A stretch of 64,000 nucleotides of DNA from CAYOWQ01 sp964407695 (lineage in GTDB: Bacteria; Planctomycetota; Phycisphaerae; Phycisphaerales; SM1A02), in contig CAYOWQ010000004.1 in assembly GCA_964407695.1 (NCBI GenBank), positions 1 through 64,000 on the forward strand. The letters run 5' to 3'. The first letter of the stretch is position 1. Each line of letters opens with the position of its first letter. The notes beneath the pieces were generated by a model, which was not told the origin of the DNA, made no database searches, and saw only the letters and a list, made by a program, of their open reading frames with translations. Below are positions 17,401 to 25,357 of the stretch, one piece after another. A program made the position numbers and the translations under genes.

Positions 17401-18996
17401 GGATCCCGAGTCGTTCACAGCGACCAGCGTCACGCCGCTTGAATTGAGTAACGCCAACGCGGCATTGATCGGCGTGTTGTTGCGCAGCGGGTCGTTGTCG
17501 AGCCCGATGAAGATCAATTGGCCCGGGCTCGCGGAGAAGGCGTAGTGGTCGAGATCGCTGGACACCGAAAGGGCGCCGGACCAGTACGTGCCACCGACGG
17601 TGGCCGTGGCCGGCGTGTCGTTGGAGGATACCGGCTCGACCAGGGCATCACCGATGGGCGGCTGAATGACGGCGTAGGCGCGATAGGGTTCGGACTGGGT
17701 CGTGGAGCTGAAATGTGAGACGCGAAGATAGGACGCGACTCCGGTAAGTGGTGTGCCCATGCAGTTCGGCGCGAGCGACCCGAACGCGACGTCGTTATTC
17801 GCGTCGTCGTATTCAAGCGTGTCCATGGCTGTCGTGATCCGCAGGTCGAAGTCATTGCTGCTGCCGGAGGCTCCGTCGAGCATGGCAAAGACTCGCGACC
17901 CCGCGCCGGGGGCTCCCAGCGAGAGGAAATCAGCCTCGGCCGTGGGGCTGATCGAGCCCTCCATGCCGAATTGGAAGGTGTTGGCCGATGCCGGGGTGGC
18001 GTTTGGCTCAACTTCCAGCGTGCACTGATTGACCTCGATGCGGAAGTTGCTGCCTGCCGTGAGGGCGAGTTCGTCGACGAACACGTAGACCGTGCTGGAC
18101 GCCGCCATCGAGTAACACATGATTTCTTCAGATCCGAGCGACGTTGTGCTGTTTCGGTTCGACGCTGCCACAGCGCCGGCGTTCAGGACGCCGACACCGA
18201 CCGGGCAGGTTGGTGCGATATAGAGGACCACATTGGAGACGGCCCCGGAGATGTTCTGCACACGGAAGGAATAGGTGCCGGCGGATGGCGCGGTGAAGCT
18301 GTAGACCACATCGCGACCCGGCGCGGTGGTCGTGGTCTGGCCGATACCGATGAATGGCGGATTGGCGGCGGTGACGACGTAGTCGTTGGTGGCGAGAGCG
18401 GTCGTGCCGTCAAGCGGAGTATCGAGGGCCAATGGAATGGCACTGCCGCATGTATCGTTCATGGGCGGAAGCTGCAAGGAGACGACGAAGGTGCCGGTGG
18501 CGAAGTCGTTGGGGGCCGTGGTGCTGACCCATGCACCGATACGGATGTAGTAGGTCACGCCGATGGTGACGGGTGCGGTGGCCTTCGATTCATTGGCTCC
18601 GCAGGTGCCGCCGCCGTCAGCACAGCCGATCTGTGTGAGAGAACCACACGTTCCCGACCAGATGGAGATGACCGAGTCAAAGCCGCTTGGGGAGTTGCTG
18701 GCGCCGGACCCGGCAGGATCGGAGGGGCAGTTGGTGACAACCAACGTCCCGGTCGCCGTGGCGGTGTAGCTATACCACACGTCGTTCTTTGAGCCGATGC
18801 AGGAGGTGGCGGGTGTACTGGTCGTGGACTCCAGGGTGCTGTAGGCGTTAATCCCGTTGAAGACCGGGGTTGCGCCAGCGCACTCGTCGTTGGCCGGCGG
18901 GGCGGCCAGGGCGACCGAAGCCATCCAGGCGGTCGTTGCGGTTGAAAGTGCGCGCAGCCACAGCCCAAAGGAACTTCGAGTGCTTCTGATTGTCAT
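14404..18996 (-). CDS. giant secreted cysteine-rich repeat protein with thrombospondin-3 and dockerin repeats
   Basis: A 1530-aa protein, exported by the signal peptide at residues 1-32 (cut after WMASVALAA). Residues 33-590 contain several pre-peptidase C-terminal-like beta domains (for example ANDECAGATPVF and NDTCGSAIPLAL). From about 623 to 1260 there are 25 repeats of about 23 aa with consensus C-DDGD-x-CT-x-D-x-C-x-G-x-C. They are interrupted once, after repeat 3, by a segment of paired cysteines (CCVAHSGVGC, then FCCNTSWDSIC). Calcium-binding thrombospondin type 3 repeats follow (DNCPTISNADQADADGDGVG). A dockerin pair (LNHDGKVDGADLGLLLAAWG and DLNNDGLIDGADLGLLLSAW) comes next, then more TSP3 repeats to the end. 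It is likely a calcium- and disulfide-stabilised surface or matrix protein; no enzyme motif is visible. Confidence 0.88.
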   Translation of the reverse strand: MTIRSTRSSFGLWLRALSTATTAWMASVALAAPPANDECAGATPVFNGINAYSTLESTTSTPATSCIGSKNDVWYSYTATATGTLVVTNCPSDPAGSGASNSPSGFDSVISIWSGTCGSLTQIGCADGGGTCGANESKATAPVTIGVTYYIRIGAWVSTTAPNDFATGTFVVSLQLPPMNDTCGSAIPLALDTPLDGTTALATNDYVVTAANPPFIGIGQTTTTAPGRDVVYSFTAPSAGTYSFRVQNISGAVSNVVLYIAPTCPVGVGVLNAGAVAASNRNSTTSLGSEEIMCYSMAASSTVYVFVDELALTAGSNFRIEVNQCTLEVEPNATPASANTFQFGMEGSISPTAEADFLSLGAPGAGSRVFAMLDGASGSSNDFDLRITTAMDTLEYDDANNDVAFGSLAPNCMGTPLTGVASYLRVSHFSSTTQSEPYRAYAVIQPPIGDALVEPVSSNDTPATATVGGTYWSGALSVSSDLDHYAFSASPGQLIFIGLDNDPLRNNTPINAALALLNSSGVTLVAVNDSGSTSNITSGAGVLTSTTPNSPGEGLTYRVVTAGTYIAKVSGSAAGDYLLSIALIGGGSDADDDGVPDDADLCPDTAPGESVNADGCSCDQVPPCDDGDLCTIDSCVGGNCVFTPLDCDDDDICTIDSCVDGICFNVAVDCDDGDACTVDTCIEGQTGGSNCCVAHSGVGCTDAACQAAVCAVDSFCCNTSWDSICAGEALSICGSCDLVIFPDCVHTPITCDDGDACTDDACVEGLCINTPISCDDGDLCTIDLCDPLIGCVHTPLDCSDGDGCTVDLCDALFGCFYERLNCDDGDACTADSCIDGHCVYLQTLCDDGDPCTTDLCVNGVCVYEPIDCDDHDACTIDGCLLGECIHGAILCDDFDACTIDSCVDGNCVFTPVSCDDGDACTVDTCVDGSCEHTPIDCNDGDACTFDGCDPGSGCLYGLINCDDGDPCTTDFCVDGACAHEPVDCDDHDACTIDGCLQGECIHGEILCDDFDPCTIDTCVDGICVFTPIDCDDQDACTIDGCFLGDCIHGEILCDDFDPCTIDSCVDGGCVYTPVNCDDGDLCTIDGCFLGDCIHGEILCDDFDPCTIDSCVDGNCVYTPVDCEDGDPCSIDFCDPASGDCLRTPVICDDGDLCTIDSCVDGNCVYTPVDCEDGDPCSIDFCDPASGDCIRTPVLCDDGDLCTIDSCVDGNCVYTPIDCEDGDPCSIDFCDPASGDCLRTPVDCDDGDECTEDSCIFGGCSNVPIDSDSDGVPDCIDNCPTISNADQADADGDGVGDACDDCTDSDHDTICDPDDVCPGSDDLVDSDGDGVPDGCDICLGGDDHADCDGDGLPDACEIIEGFDTDFNGNGIPDDCECLGDLNHDGKVDGADLGLLLAAWGETEGDADLNNDGLIDGADLGLLLSAWGPCICIDSDDDGVCDVNDLCPGFDDHVDVDGDGIPDDCDPSLCLEDSDGDGICDHLDNCPFTFNPSQADLDQDAAGDECDNCPFDSNPEQIDSDDDGVGDACDVP
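15219..17130 (-). repeat. DNA encoding 25 CDDGD repeats, with 144-bp higher-order units
   Basis: Most units differ at many bases, but the C-terminal set is nearly identical. The marker cagaaatcgatactgcaggg recurs at 15311, 15455 and 15599, exactly 144 bp apart (25+23 codons). A second two-unit family (CIHGEIL + CDDFDPCTIDSC) recurs at repeats 9-10, 14-15, 16-17 and 18-19. Recent tandem duplications therefore sit beside old diverged ones. Confidence 0.9.
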
Positions 18997-19360
18997 GACG
19001 TCCCACGACCCTTCTGGGATGGATTCACCCTCGCTCCGGGGGATGAAGCGAGCTCGTCCATCACCTGTTTCCCGCTCAGCGCACGCTGCGCCGATAATCT
19101 GGAGCGCAGTCTGATCTCGCGCTGAGTTAAATCAAGGTGTATCGGCCAAGATTGTTGAAGATTGTGTTCACCCGATCGGTGGCGACGCCGGCCGCAACCA
19201 TGTCATACACCTGCCCCTCGCCCAGATTATCGATTGGCGCCGGATTGCCATGAGCCTCCAGGCACGGGGTGGAGGGAAATGAACCCGCCGCGAGGCGAGT
19301 CAACCAAGGCCGTGATGCCGGCCTCGTGTGGAGGTGTCGAGCGATGGGCGTCCGGAGGGG
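18997..19360. other. 364-bp intergenic region
   Basis: It lies between the start of the large secreted-protein gene and the stop of the downstream-facing hydrolase gene. It should hold the promoter of the former. A weak hairpin, aggccg-tgatgc-cggcct at about 19310-19328, could end the hydrolase transcript; the T-run after it is poor. I see no gene. Confidence 0.5.
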
Positions 19361-20629
19361 CTACCAACTTCCGCCCAGAGCATCCTTGGCCGCGGCACGA
19401 ACACGCTGCGGATAGTCCACGGGGAAATACCAGACGTTCTTGATTGAGGATGGCGCAAGGCCTCGTTTGGAGGCGGGCAGCCGAGGTCGGACGGCCAGGA
19501 CCAGGTCGCTGGAAATCCAGTCATGGGAGAACCAATAGCGGTGGCCAGCGATGTCGAATCCACGGACGTCCTTCCCTTGGGAGACGTCGAGGAGCTCGAT
19601 GCGCATGTCTCGTTCGATGGCTTCCCGCTCCTCATCGGGCATTTGACCGACGGCGGTGCCCATGCGGAGTCCGCCTCCCATCAGCGTGGAAGCCTTCTCC
19701 AGGGCAATGTCGTCATCGGACGCGATGACGATGACCCTCTCGGCCACCTGATCGATCTTCGGCAAACGCTGAACGAAATCATGGACCGGGACATCCGGAG
19801 CTGCGAAGACCACTGTTCCGAGTCTCGACTCGGTCGGAGCAAGGTCGTGGAGCTCGTCCCAGATCTCGAGTTTTTCGAGGGCACGGGACACCACACGACC
19901 ACCCGCACTCCAGCAGACGATGTTGATTCTTCGGGCGCTGGTGTGCTGGGCGAGGATTCGAATGAGCGAGACGAACGTACCCACCGAGGCCTTGCCCCGC
20001 TCAATGTCCTCGCCGGACAAGTACCGGAAGATGTCCTGGTGCGTGGGCCAGGCAAAGGCCAGCGGAACCATGTCGCGACCGGCAAAGTGGTTGAGTTCGG
20101 CGGCATAGATGCAGGCGTTGTAGAAATTCACCTTGGCGCCGTGCACGTAGATGATGATCTCGGGGTCTTTCGCGAGGGCGAGTTGGGCATTGACCGCCGA
20201 AAGGAACCGTTCGCTTCCATCGGTGGGTGATGGAAGGAAGTCCGCATCGGTCAGACTGATGCTGGCATGTTCCCACACATCCGTGAGCCGCATGGCAACC
20301 TTCAGCTTCCGGTCGGAAGCACGGCTGGCTTCGGAGAGATCTTCCCAGGTGAGATCGTCGCCGAATCTGACGCGAGCCATGCCCAATTGGAGCGTCGACG
20401 ACGGAGTGTTCCCGTAGGCGCGAGGATCGTCGAATGGTCCGGAGGCCCGCGACCGATTGGTCGCATAAAAGACGAGCTGAGCCGGGGTGCGGTGCGCCGA
20501 ATCGACGTGGGCGAAGGGATCAATGCCATCCTCGCGATAAATCAGCGGCGTGACCATCAGCGTGCCCTGAGGGACGCCACATCCGGCGAAGAACAGCGCA
20601 GTGCCAAGCACGACGCATCGAAGAATCAC
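19361..20629 (-). CDS. lipoprotein alpha/beta hydrolase (DUF900-like)
   Basis: The 422-aa protein is exported as a lipoprotein: VVLGTALFFAGC gives a lipobox with Cys near residue 17. The catalytic domain resembles DUF900 esterase-like proteins, with the oxyanion-side motif IIYVHGAKVNFYNACIY, then LAFAWPTHQDIFRYLSGED and a nucleophile elbow NIVCWSAGGRVVSRAL. The elbow reads C-x-S-x-G rather than the usual G-x-S-x-G, so activity should be checked. A late histidine in FDIAGHRYWFSHDW may complete the triad. The start is taken as GTG at 20629, preceded by GGAAGGAG at seven bases' spacing; the longer frame to 20668 would bury the signal peptide. It lies downstream of tRNA-Val on the same strand. 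Confidence 0.78.
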   Translation of the reverse strand: MILRCVVLGTALFFAGCGVPQGTLMVTPLIYREDGIDPFAHVDSAHRTPAQLVFYATNRSRASGPFDDPRAYGNTPSSTLQLGMARVRFGDDLTWEDLSEASRASDRKLKVAMRLTDVWEHASISLTDADFLPSPTDGSERFLSAVNAQLALAKDPEIIIYVHGAKVNFYNACIYAAELNHFAGRDMVPLAFAWPTHQDIFRYLSGEDIERGKASVGTFVSLIRILAQHTSARRINIVCWSAGGRVVSRALEKLEIWDELHDLAPTESRLGTVVFAAPDVPVHDFVQRLPKIDQVAERVIVIASDDDIALEKASTLMGGGLRMGTAVGQMPDEEREAIERDMRIELLDVSQGKDVRGFDIAGHRYWFSHDWISSDLVLAVRPRLPASKRGLAPSSIKNVWYFPVDYPQRVRAAAKDALGGSW

Positions 20630-20919
20630 TTCATGTCTCCTTCCGTAACGTCCTGGAGGTCCAGACACGCTCAGCCTGGGGCCGGTGCCGGTCGAATCGG
20701 TCGACAGATCTCCGCGGCCCCGCCCAACCCGACGACGAGGAAAAGACCGGCGCAGGACGAGATGATCCGCCTCCGAACACTCGGCACCAGACCAGTGCGA
20801 GTGGTTGAGAGACAGGCCGAAACACTTGCAAGATCGAGAGCGATGAACATCGGAACGATCCTGCGGACTGCGCTGAATCTGGTGCAGGCTCGCGGTTTGA
20901 GCAGTGCTTCACATTCAAA

Positions 20920-20992
20920 TGGGCGTTACAGGATTCGAACCAGTGACCCCTGCTATGTAACAGCAGTGCTCTAGCCGCTGAGCTAAACGCCC
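20920..20992 (-). tRNA. tRNA-Val (anticodon UAC)
   Basis: Read on the minus strand, the gene starts GGGCGTT and ends AACGCCC, a seven-pair acceptor stem, with A at 20920 as discriminator. The D-arm is GCTC/GAGC. The anticodon stem CTGCT/AGCAG closes the loop GTTACAT, which holds TAC at positions 34-36. The T-loop is TTCGAAT, with one U-U mismatch in the T-stem. CCA is not encoded. The first 10 bases overlap the 3' end of the upstream CNNM-family gene. Confidence 0.93.
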
Positions 20993-22365
20993 GAGGTTGG
21001 GATGGTAGCCTCTCCCTTGGACTGTGATATTCCGACGCCCGCGAGCCGGCGCGGCTCAGGGTCGACAAGGGCCTCGGAGACCTTGTGCCGGCGGACCTTG
21101 CGCACGACGATGGGAATGCCATCGATGGAGAACACATCGCCGCCCTTGGGGGAACGCTCGATCATGGATTCGAGAAGGGTGTTGAGCGTCATTTCGCCGG
21201 GTTTCCCCGCCGCGAATTCCTGGTGGCCGAGCGCATCGCGGATGCGGGCGAGCGTGGCGCCGCCGCCGACGATCCACTGGCGGCCGGCCCCGGCGATATG
21301 GCGCGGAAGGCGATCGAATTCATCCTCGATATCACCGACGAGTTCCTCGAAGATATCTTCCTGGGTGATCATGCCGACGACCTTGCCGTGCTCATCGCGG
21401 ACAAGCGCCAGGTGAACATGGTCGGCGATCATGCGGCGAAGCGCTTCGCTAACGGTGAGGTTCAGGGGCAGGCTTGTGAGAGAGCGGGTGATCTCGCGAA
21501 GCGACGGGTTCTCGGGATGCGTCTTGGCAAGGAGGGTCATCTCCTTGTAGGTGACGTAGCCGATGATCGACTGCACATCACCCGATCGCTCCGCGACAGG
21601 GAAGCGGGTGTGAAGATCGAGGTGGGCCGCAACGATGTTGCGCGTGAGCGGGGCATCGGCCTCGAGCATGACGACATCGTCAGAGGGCATCATGATGTCG
21701 CGAACAAGGAGGGTCGAAAGGCGGCTGGCCTGCACGATGATCTTTTCTTCCTGGACGCCGATCACCTTACTGGCCCGGAGCATGCTCACCTGGGAGCGAA
21801 GTTCGTTGAGACCGGTCTGAATGTCGTCGCGGCGAAATGATTTCGGGGCCGCCTTTCCCACGATGGCGACCAGCCACTTGGTCAGCGTTTCGAAGAAAAT
21901 GACCGCCGGGTAGACCACCCAGGCGAACACCTGCATCAGGGGACTGAGGGCGAGGCACACAAATTCGTTGTGCTGGAGGGCGAAGACCTTGGGAACCAGC
22001 TCTCCAACCACAATGGTGAGGGCCGAAAGCGGGACCACGATCAAGGCGAGACTGATGACGCTGGCAACGGATTCCGAGAATCCGAAGTTGTCGCGAAGGT
22101 AGGGGGAGAGCACTTCATCAGCGTTGGCGCCGCCGATCGCAGCCGCAATCGCCCCGGCGAGGGTGATGCCGACCTGAACGACAGCAAGGCTGCCCTCCAT
22201 TCGGCTCTTCATGGCGACGGCAGCGCTGGACCCGGGGCGTTTCTGTTCGTGAAGCACCCGGAGTCGGCGTGGGTCGACCGATGCGAGGGCAAGCTCGTAG
22301 GCCGCAAAAACGGCGTTGAGCAGCACCATGCCGAGGATAAGGAGAGTCTGGGGAAGGCCGATCAT
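20983..22365 (-). CDS. CNNM/CorC-HlyC family membrane protein with CBS domains
   Basis: This 460-aa protein belongs to a family linked to magnesium or cobalt transport. Residues 1 to about 190 are the DUF21/CNNM membrane domain with four hydrophobic segments (LPQTLLILGMVLLNAVFAAY; MEGSLAVVQVGITLAGAIAA; VASVISLALIVVPLSALTI; PLMQVFAWVVYPAVIFF). A CBS pair follows: VRDIMMPSDDVVMLEADAPL and GKVVGMITQEDIFEELVGD with DEFD. A CorC_HlyC transporter-associated domain (WIVGGGATLARIRDAL) ends the protein. Its last codons and TAG stop lie within the 5' end of tRNA-Val. The translation start is ATG 22365, with only a weak ribosome site. It is divergent from the thioredoxin-like gene. Confidence 0.9.
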   Translation of the reverse strand: MIGLPQTLLILGMVLLNAVFAAYELALASVDPRRLRVLHEQKRPGSSAAVAMKSRMEGSLAVVQVGITLAGAIAAAIGGANADEVLSPYLRDNFGFSESVASVISLALIVVPLSALTIVVGELVPKVFALQHNEFVCLALSPLMQVFAWVVYPAVIFFETLTKWLVAIVGKAAPKSFRRDDIQTGLNELRSQVSMLRASKVIGVQEEKIIVQASRLSTLLVRDIMMPSDDVVMLEADAPLTRNIVAAHLDLHTRFPVAERSGDVQSIIGYVTYKEMTLLAKTHPENPSLREITRSLTSLPLNLTVSEALRRMIADHVHLALVRDEHGKVVGMITQEDIFEELVGDIEDEFDRLPRHIAGAGRQWIVGGGATLARIRDALGHQEFAAGKPGEMTLNTLLESMIERSPKGGDVFSIDGIPIVVRKVRRHKVSEALVDPEPRRLAGVGISQSKGEATIPTSGV

Positions 22366-22520
22366 GATCGCAGGAAACGGTCACCTGATCTTAGGGGATC
22401 AACACGGACCTATCTTTTGGAATATGTTCGGTATGGAAGAACCTGATTGACGGCAGTGTCCGGAGAATTGGCGCGCCCGGCTGGCGAACTGCCAATATGG
22501 TGTAGGAAAGGAGATCGGAC

Positions 22521-23087
22521 ATGGGCTTGATCGTCAATCGAATCGCTCGATCCACGTCAATTCTGGCTGCAATCCTGGCCGTTGGAATTGCTGGGCTGGG
22601 GGCGGGCCATCAGGGTTCGATGGCCGCGGACGAAGGACCGGCCACACCGCAAGACAAGCAGCCCGAGGCCGTATCGGTGCGCGATGTGGTGTTGCTGGAC
22701 CTCGACGGCAAGGAATTGCCGCTTTCGAAATTCGACGACAAGCCGATCATCATGGAAATGTGGGCAACGTGGTGTGCTCCCTGCGTGAAACAGCGGAAAA
22801 TCATCGACACCGTGGCGAAAGAACTTTCCGAGCATGTTCATCTGATCGGAGCCTCGGTCGATGATTCGCCGGAGAAGGTGAAGGCGTTCCTCAAGAACAA
22901 CCCGACGCCTGAGGGCATGGTTGAAGCCCTGGCGACCAAAGCATTAAGGGACGCCATCAAACCCAAGGACAAGCAGCACACGATTCCAAAGATGATCTTC
23001 ATCTCTTCGCGAGGCACGGTGCTGGATATTGCCTACGACCAGCAGTCGGCTGAGTGGCTGCTGGCGCGGGCCAAGAGCCTGAAGTAA
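22521..23087 (+). CDS. secreted thioredoxin-like protein (TlpA/ResA type)
   Basis: A 188-aa extracytoplasmic thiol-disulfide oxidoreductase. The N-terminal signal is RSTSILAAILAVGIAGLGAG. The redox motif is MWATWCAPCVKQRK near residues 77-90, and a cis-proline-type segment KQHTIPKMIFISSRG follows. A good AAGGAGA box precedes ATG 22521. It is likely to reduce cysteines in envelope proteins or haem-handling proteins; the partner is unknown. It is followed after 35 bases by waaA on the same strand, and the two may share a transcript. Confidence 0.88.
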   Translation: MGLIVNRIARSTSILAAILAVGIAGLGAGHQGSMAADEGPATPQDKQPEAVSVRDVVLLDLDGKELPLSKFDDKPIIMEMWATWCAPCVKQRKIIDTVAKELSEHVHLIGASVDDSPEKVKAFLKNNPTPEGMVEALATKALRDAIKPKDKQHTIPKMIFISSRGTVLDIAYDQQSAEWLLARAKSLK

Positions 23088-23122
23088 TTCGGGGCGGCGG
23101 GCGCAGCGTTACACTGGCGGTC

Positions 23123-24421
23123 ATGCGCTGGCTGTTGGACGCGGCATACGTCATTGGCGCGGTTATCTCCTGCCCCGTGTGGCTCTGGCGCATGGGGAGA
23201 ACGGGGAAACTCCAGACCGACTGGGCTGCGCGGTTCGGACATGCGGCGATTCCGCCGAAGAGCCGGCCGCGAATCATGTTGCACGCTGTATCGGTGGGTG
23301 AGATCAACGCTATTCGGCTGCTCGTGGAAGAGCTGATCCGCCGCCGTCCGGATGTTGAAGTCGTCGTGACGGCAACAACAGATACAGGGGTGGCGCGAGC
23401 GCGAGAGCTGTATTCAAGGCGATGCGTTCTTGGGCGATATCCGTTCGATGTCTCGTGGGCGGTGGAGCGATTTCTCCGAGCGGTCGAGCCAGATGTGGTG
23501 GGCCTTGTCGAACTGGAGGTCTGGCCGAACTTCACCGCAGCCTGCATGAGACGCAGCATTCCGGTGGTGGTTGTGAACGGTCGATTGTCGGAGCGATCAT
23601 CGCGGCGGTATGGCCATATCGCGCTCCTCGTGCGGAGCATGTTTCGAAGGCTGTCGCACGCTGCGATGCAGACACAGATCTATGCGGACCGGATCATGCA
23701 GTTGGGAGTGCCTCGGGATCGAATCAGTGTCAGCGGCACGATGAAATGGGATACTGCGGAGATCGCGGACGTCGTGGAGGGAGCGGATGCCTTCGCGGCG
23801 GAGCTGGGCATCGATCGCGGCAGACCCCTTGTGGTGGCTGGTTCAACCGCGCCGGAAGAGCATGCACTGATTCGCGATGCCGTTGGGGATGGCGTGCAAT
23901 TGTTATGCGCGCCGAGGAAGCCGGAATGGTTTGATGATGCTGCGGAGGTTCTCCAAGGATGTGCGCGGAGGTCCAAGGGGGATCGGGGCAGTTCGACGGG
24001 GCGGTACCTGCTCGACACCATTGGTGAACTAAGAAAGGCGTATGCCTTGGCGGATGTCGTCGTCGTTGGCCGCACGTTCGTGGATCTGCACGGTTCCGAC
24101 ATGATCGAACCGGTCGCATTGGGCAAGCCGGTGATCGCGGGTCCGGATACGAAGAATTTTGAGGACTCGATGCAGGCCCTGTTGGCCGCGCGAGGAATTG
24201 TGCAGACGGATCGATCCGGGCTGCGAGATGCGATCCGCGGGCTGCTGGAGAACCGCTCCGAAGCAGCGGCGATGGTTTCCCGCGGCCGCGAGGTGATCCG
24301 GAGTCGCCAGGGAGCAACCGCCCGGACGGCGGAACTCTTGATTGGAGTGCTCGAGACTCGACTCCAGGCCGCACGTTCCGAATCCTCGGCGGCGGCTCGG
24401 AGAAACGCGGCCCGCGCCTGA
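23123..24421 (+). CDS. waaA: 3-deoxy-D-manno-octulosonic acid (KDO) transferase
   Basis: Transfers KDO from CMP-KDO onto lipid A precursor, a step in LPS core synthesis. The 432-aa protein has an N-terminal membrane anchor (LLDAAYVIGAVISCPVWLW). The GT30 motifs follow: HAVSVGEINAIRLLVEEL near residue 53, TATTDTGVARARELY, VVGLVELEVWPNF with catalytic-type acidic residues, VNGRLSERSSRRY, VVAGSTAPEEHALI, and the C-terminal HGSDMIEPVALGKPVIAGP. ATG 23123 is chosen because the anchor starts there; the earlier in-frame ATG at 23054 lies inside the upstream gene. It implies an LPS-like outer membrane in this organism. Confidence 0.92.
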   Translation: MRWLLDAAYVIGAVISCPVWLWRMGRTGKLQTDWAARFGHAAIPPKSRPRIMLHAVSVGEINAIRLLVEELIRRRPDVEVVVTATTDTGVARARELYSRRCVLGRYPFDVSWAVERFLRAVEPDVVGLVELEVWPNFTAACMRRSIPVVVVNGRLSERSSRRYGHIALLVRSMFRRLSHAAMQTQIYADRIMQLGVPRDRISVSGTMKWDTAEIADVVEGADAFAAELGIDRGRPLVVAGSTAPEEHALIRDAVGDGVQLLCAPRKPEWFDDAAEVLQGCARRSKGDRGSSTGRYLLDTIGELRKAYALADVVVVGRTFVDLHGSDMIEPVALGKPVIAGPDTKNFEDSMQALLAARGIVQTDRSGLRDAIRGLLENRSEAAAMVSRGREVIRSRQGATARTAELLIGVLETRLQAARSESSAAARRNAARA

Positions 24422-24430
24422 GAATGATTG

Positions 24431-25357
24431 ATGGTGAGAGAATCGAGCCTTCTCGAGCACATTTACTCGTTCAACCGATCGATCGGTGAGCAGGTCGTCA
24501 TTCCTCCCGGCGACGACATGGCCATGGTGCTGCTGGCTGGAAGGCAGGTGCTGGCGTCGGTCGATCAACTGGTGGAGGGCCGACATTTCGGCACGGGAAC
24601 CTCGATTGAATTGATCGGCCGCAAGGCAATCACCAGAAACCTGAGCGATATTGCCGCGATGGCGGCCCGACCGACGGCAGCGCTTGCGGCGGGCGTCTTG
24701 CCGCAAGAGTGGAGTGAGGCGGATGCCAATCGGCTCTTCGATGCGATGCGTCAAACGGCAGAGCACTATGGATGTCCGTTGATCGGTGGCGACATCGCGG
24801 TGCATCGCGCTGAGCGAATGCCGCTGGTCTGCACCGTGACGGTGCTGGCGGAACCCTGGGGTGAGGACCTTGTCCCCCGCCGTCGCGGAGACGGCAGCGC
24901 GGGAGATGTGGTCTATGTCTCGGGCGCGCTGGGGGGATCGTTCGGGGCCAACGGATTGGGGCGGCACCTCACATTTGAACCGCGAGTGCGCGAGGCGGAG
25001 GCGCTGATTCGATTCCTTGGTGGGCACCTGCACGGGGTGATCGATCTGAGCGATGGACTCGGTCGAGATGCCGGACGAATGGCCAAGGCATCAGGCCTGG
25101 TCTTTGAACTGGACGCCACGTTGATTCCCTGCCATGCAGGGTGTTCGGTGCGGCAAGCATTAGGAGATGGGGAGGACTATGAGTTGTGCTTCACAGCGTC
25201 CGGAGACGTGCCCATGGAGGTATGCGGGACGAGTGTCACGCCGATCGGACAGGCAAGGGAGGCGAATCCTGGCGAATCACCCGGCGCGGTTTTTTGCAAC
25301 CTTGACGGGAAGCGTGTCGACGTGTCGCAAATGGGGTGGGATCATCAGGGAACATGA
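24431..25357 (+). CDS. thiL: thiamine-monophosphate kinase
   Basis: Phosphorylates thiamine monophosphate to thiamine diphosphate, the last step of the cofactor pathway. The 308-aa protein has the ThiL/PurM-type ATP-binding elements: IPPGDDMAMVLL near residue 25, VDQLVEGRHF, the metal site NLSDIAAMAARP near residue 73, IGGDIAVHRAERM, and VIDLSDGLGRDAG. The C-terminal GDGEDYELCF is diagnostic. ATG 24431 is used; a TTG one codon upstream is also open. It begins nine bases after waaA, and its stop overlaps the start of tsaE as ATGA. No TPP riboswitch is visible upstream. Confidence 0.95.
   Translation: MVRESSLLEHIYSFNRSIGEQVVIPPGDDMAMVLLAGRQVLASVDQLVEGRHFGTGTSIELIGRKAITRNLSDIAAMAARPTAALAAGVLPQEWSEADANRLFDAMRQTAEHYGCPLIGGDIAVHRAERMPLVCTVTVLAEPWGEDLVPRRRGDGSAGDVVYVSGALGGSFGANGLGRHLTFEPRVREAEALIRFLGGHLHGVIDLSDGLGRDAGRMAKASGLVFELDATLIPCHAGCSVRQALGDGEDYELCFTASGDVPMEVCGTSVTPIGQAREANPGESPGAVFCNLDGKRVDVSQMGWDHQGT

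Noticed and set aside
14281..17442. Plus-strand open frames of 170-350 codons opposite the large repeat gene
   Set aside because: They mirror the acidic CDDGD repeats (Val/Ala/Asp/Ile-rich shadow) and have no start signals or domains. The minus frame has a signal peptide and dockerin.
20630..20919. A further gene between the hydrolase and tRNA-Val
   Set aside because: Short frames on both strands lack start signals and motifs; I see only an untranslated spacer.
24260..24430. A TPP riboswitch upstream of thiL
   Set aside because: The region is coding for waaA and I see no THI-box pattern. thiL is simply in the waaA transcript.
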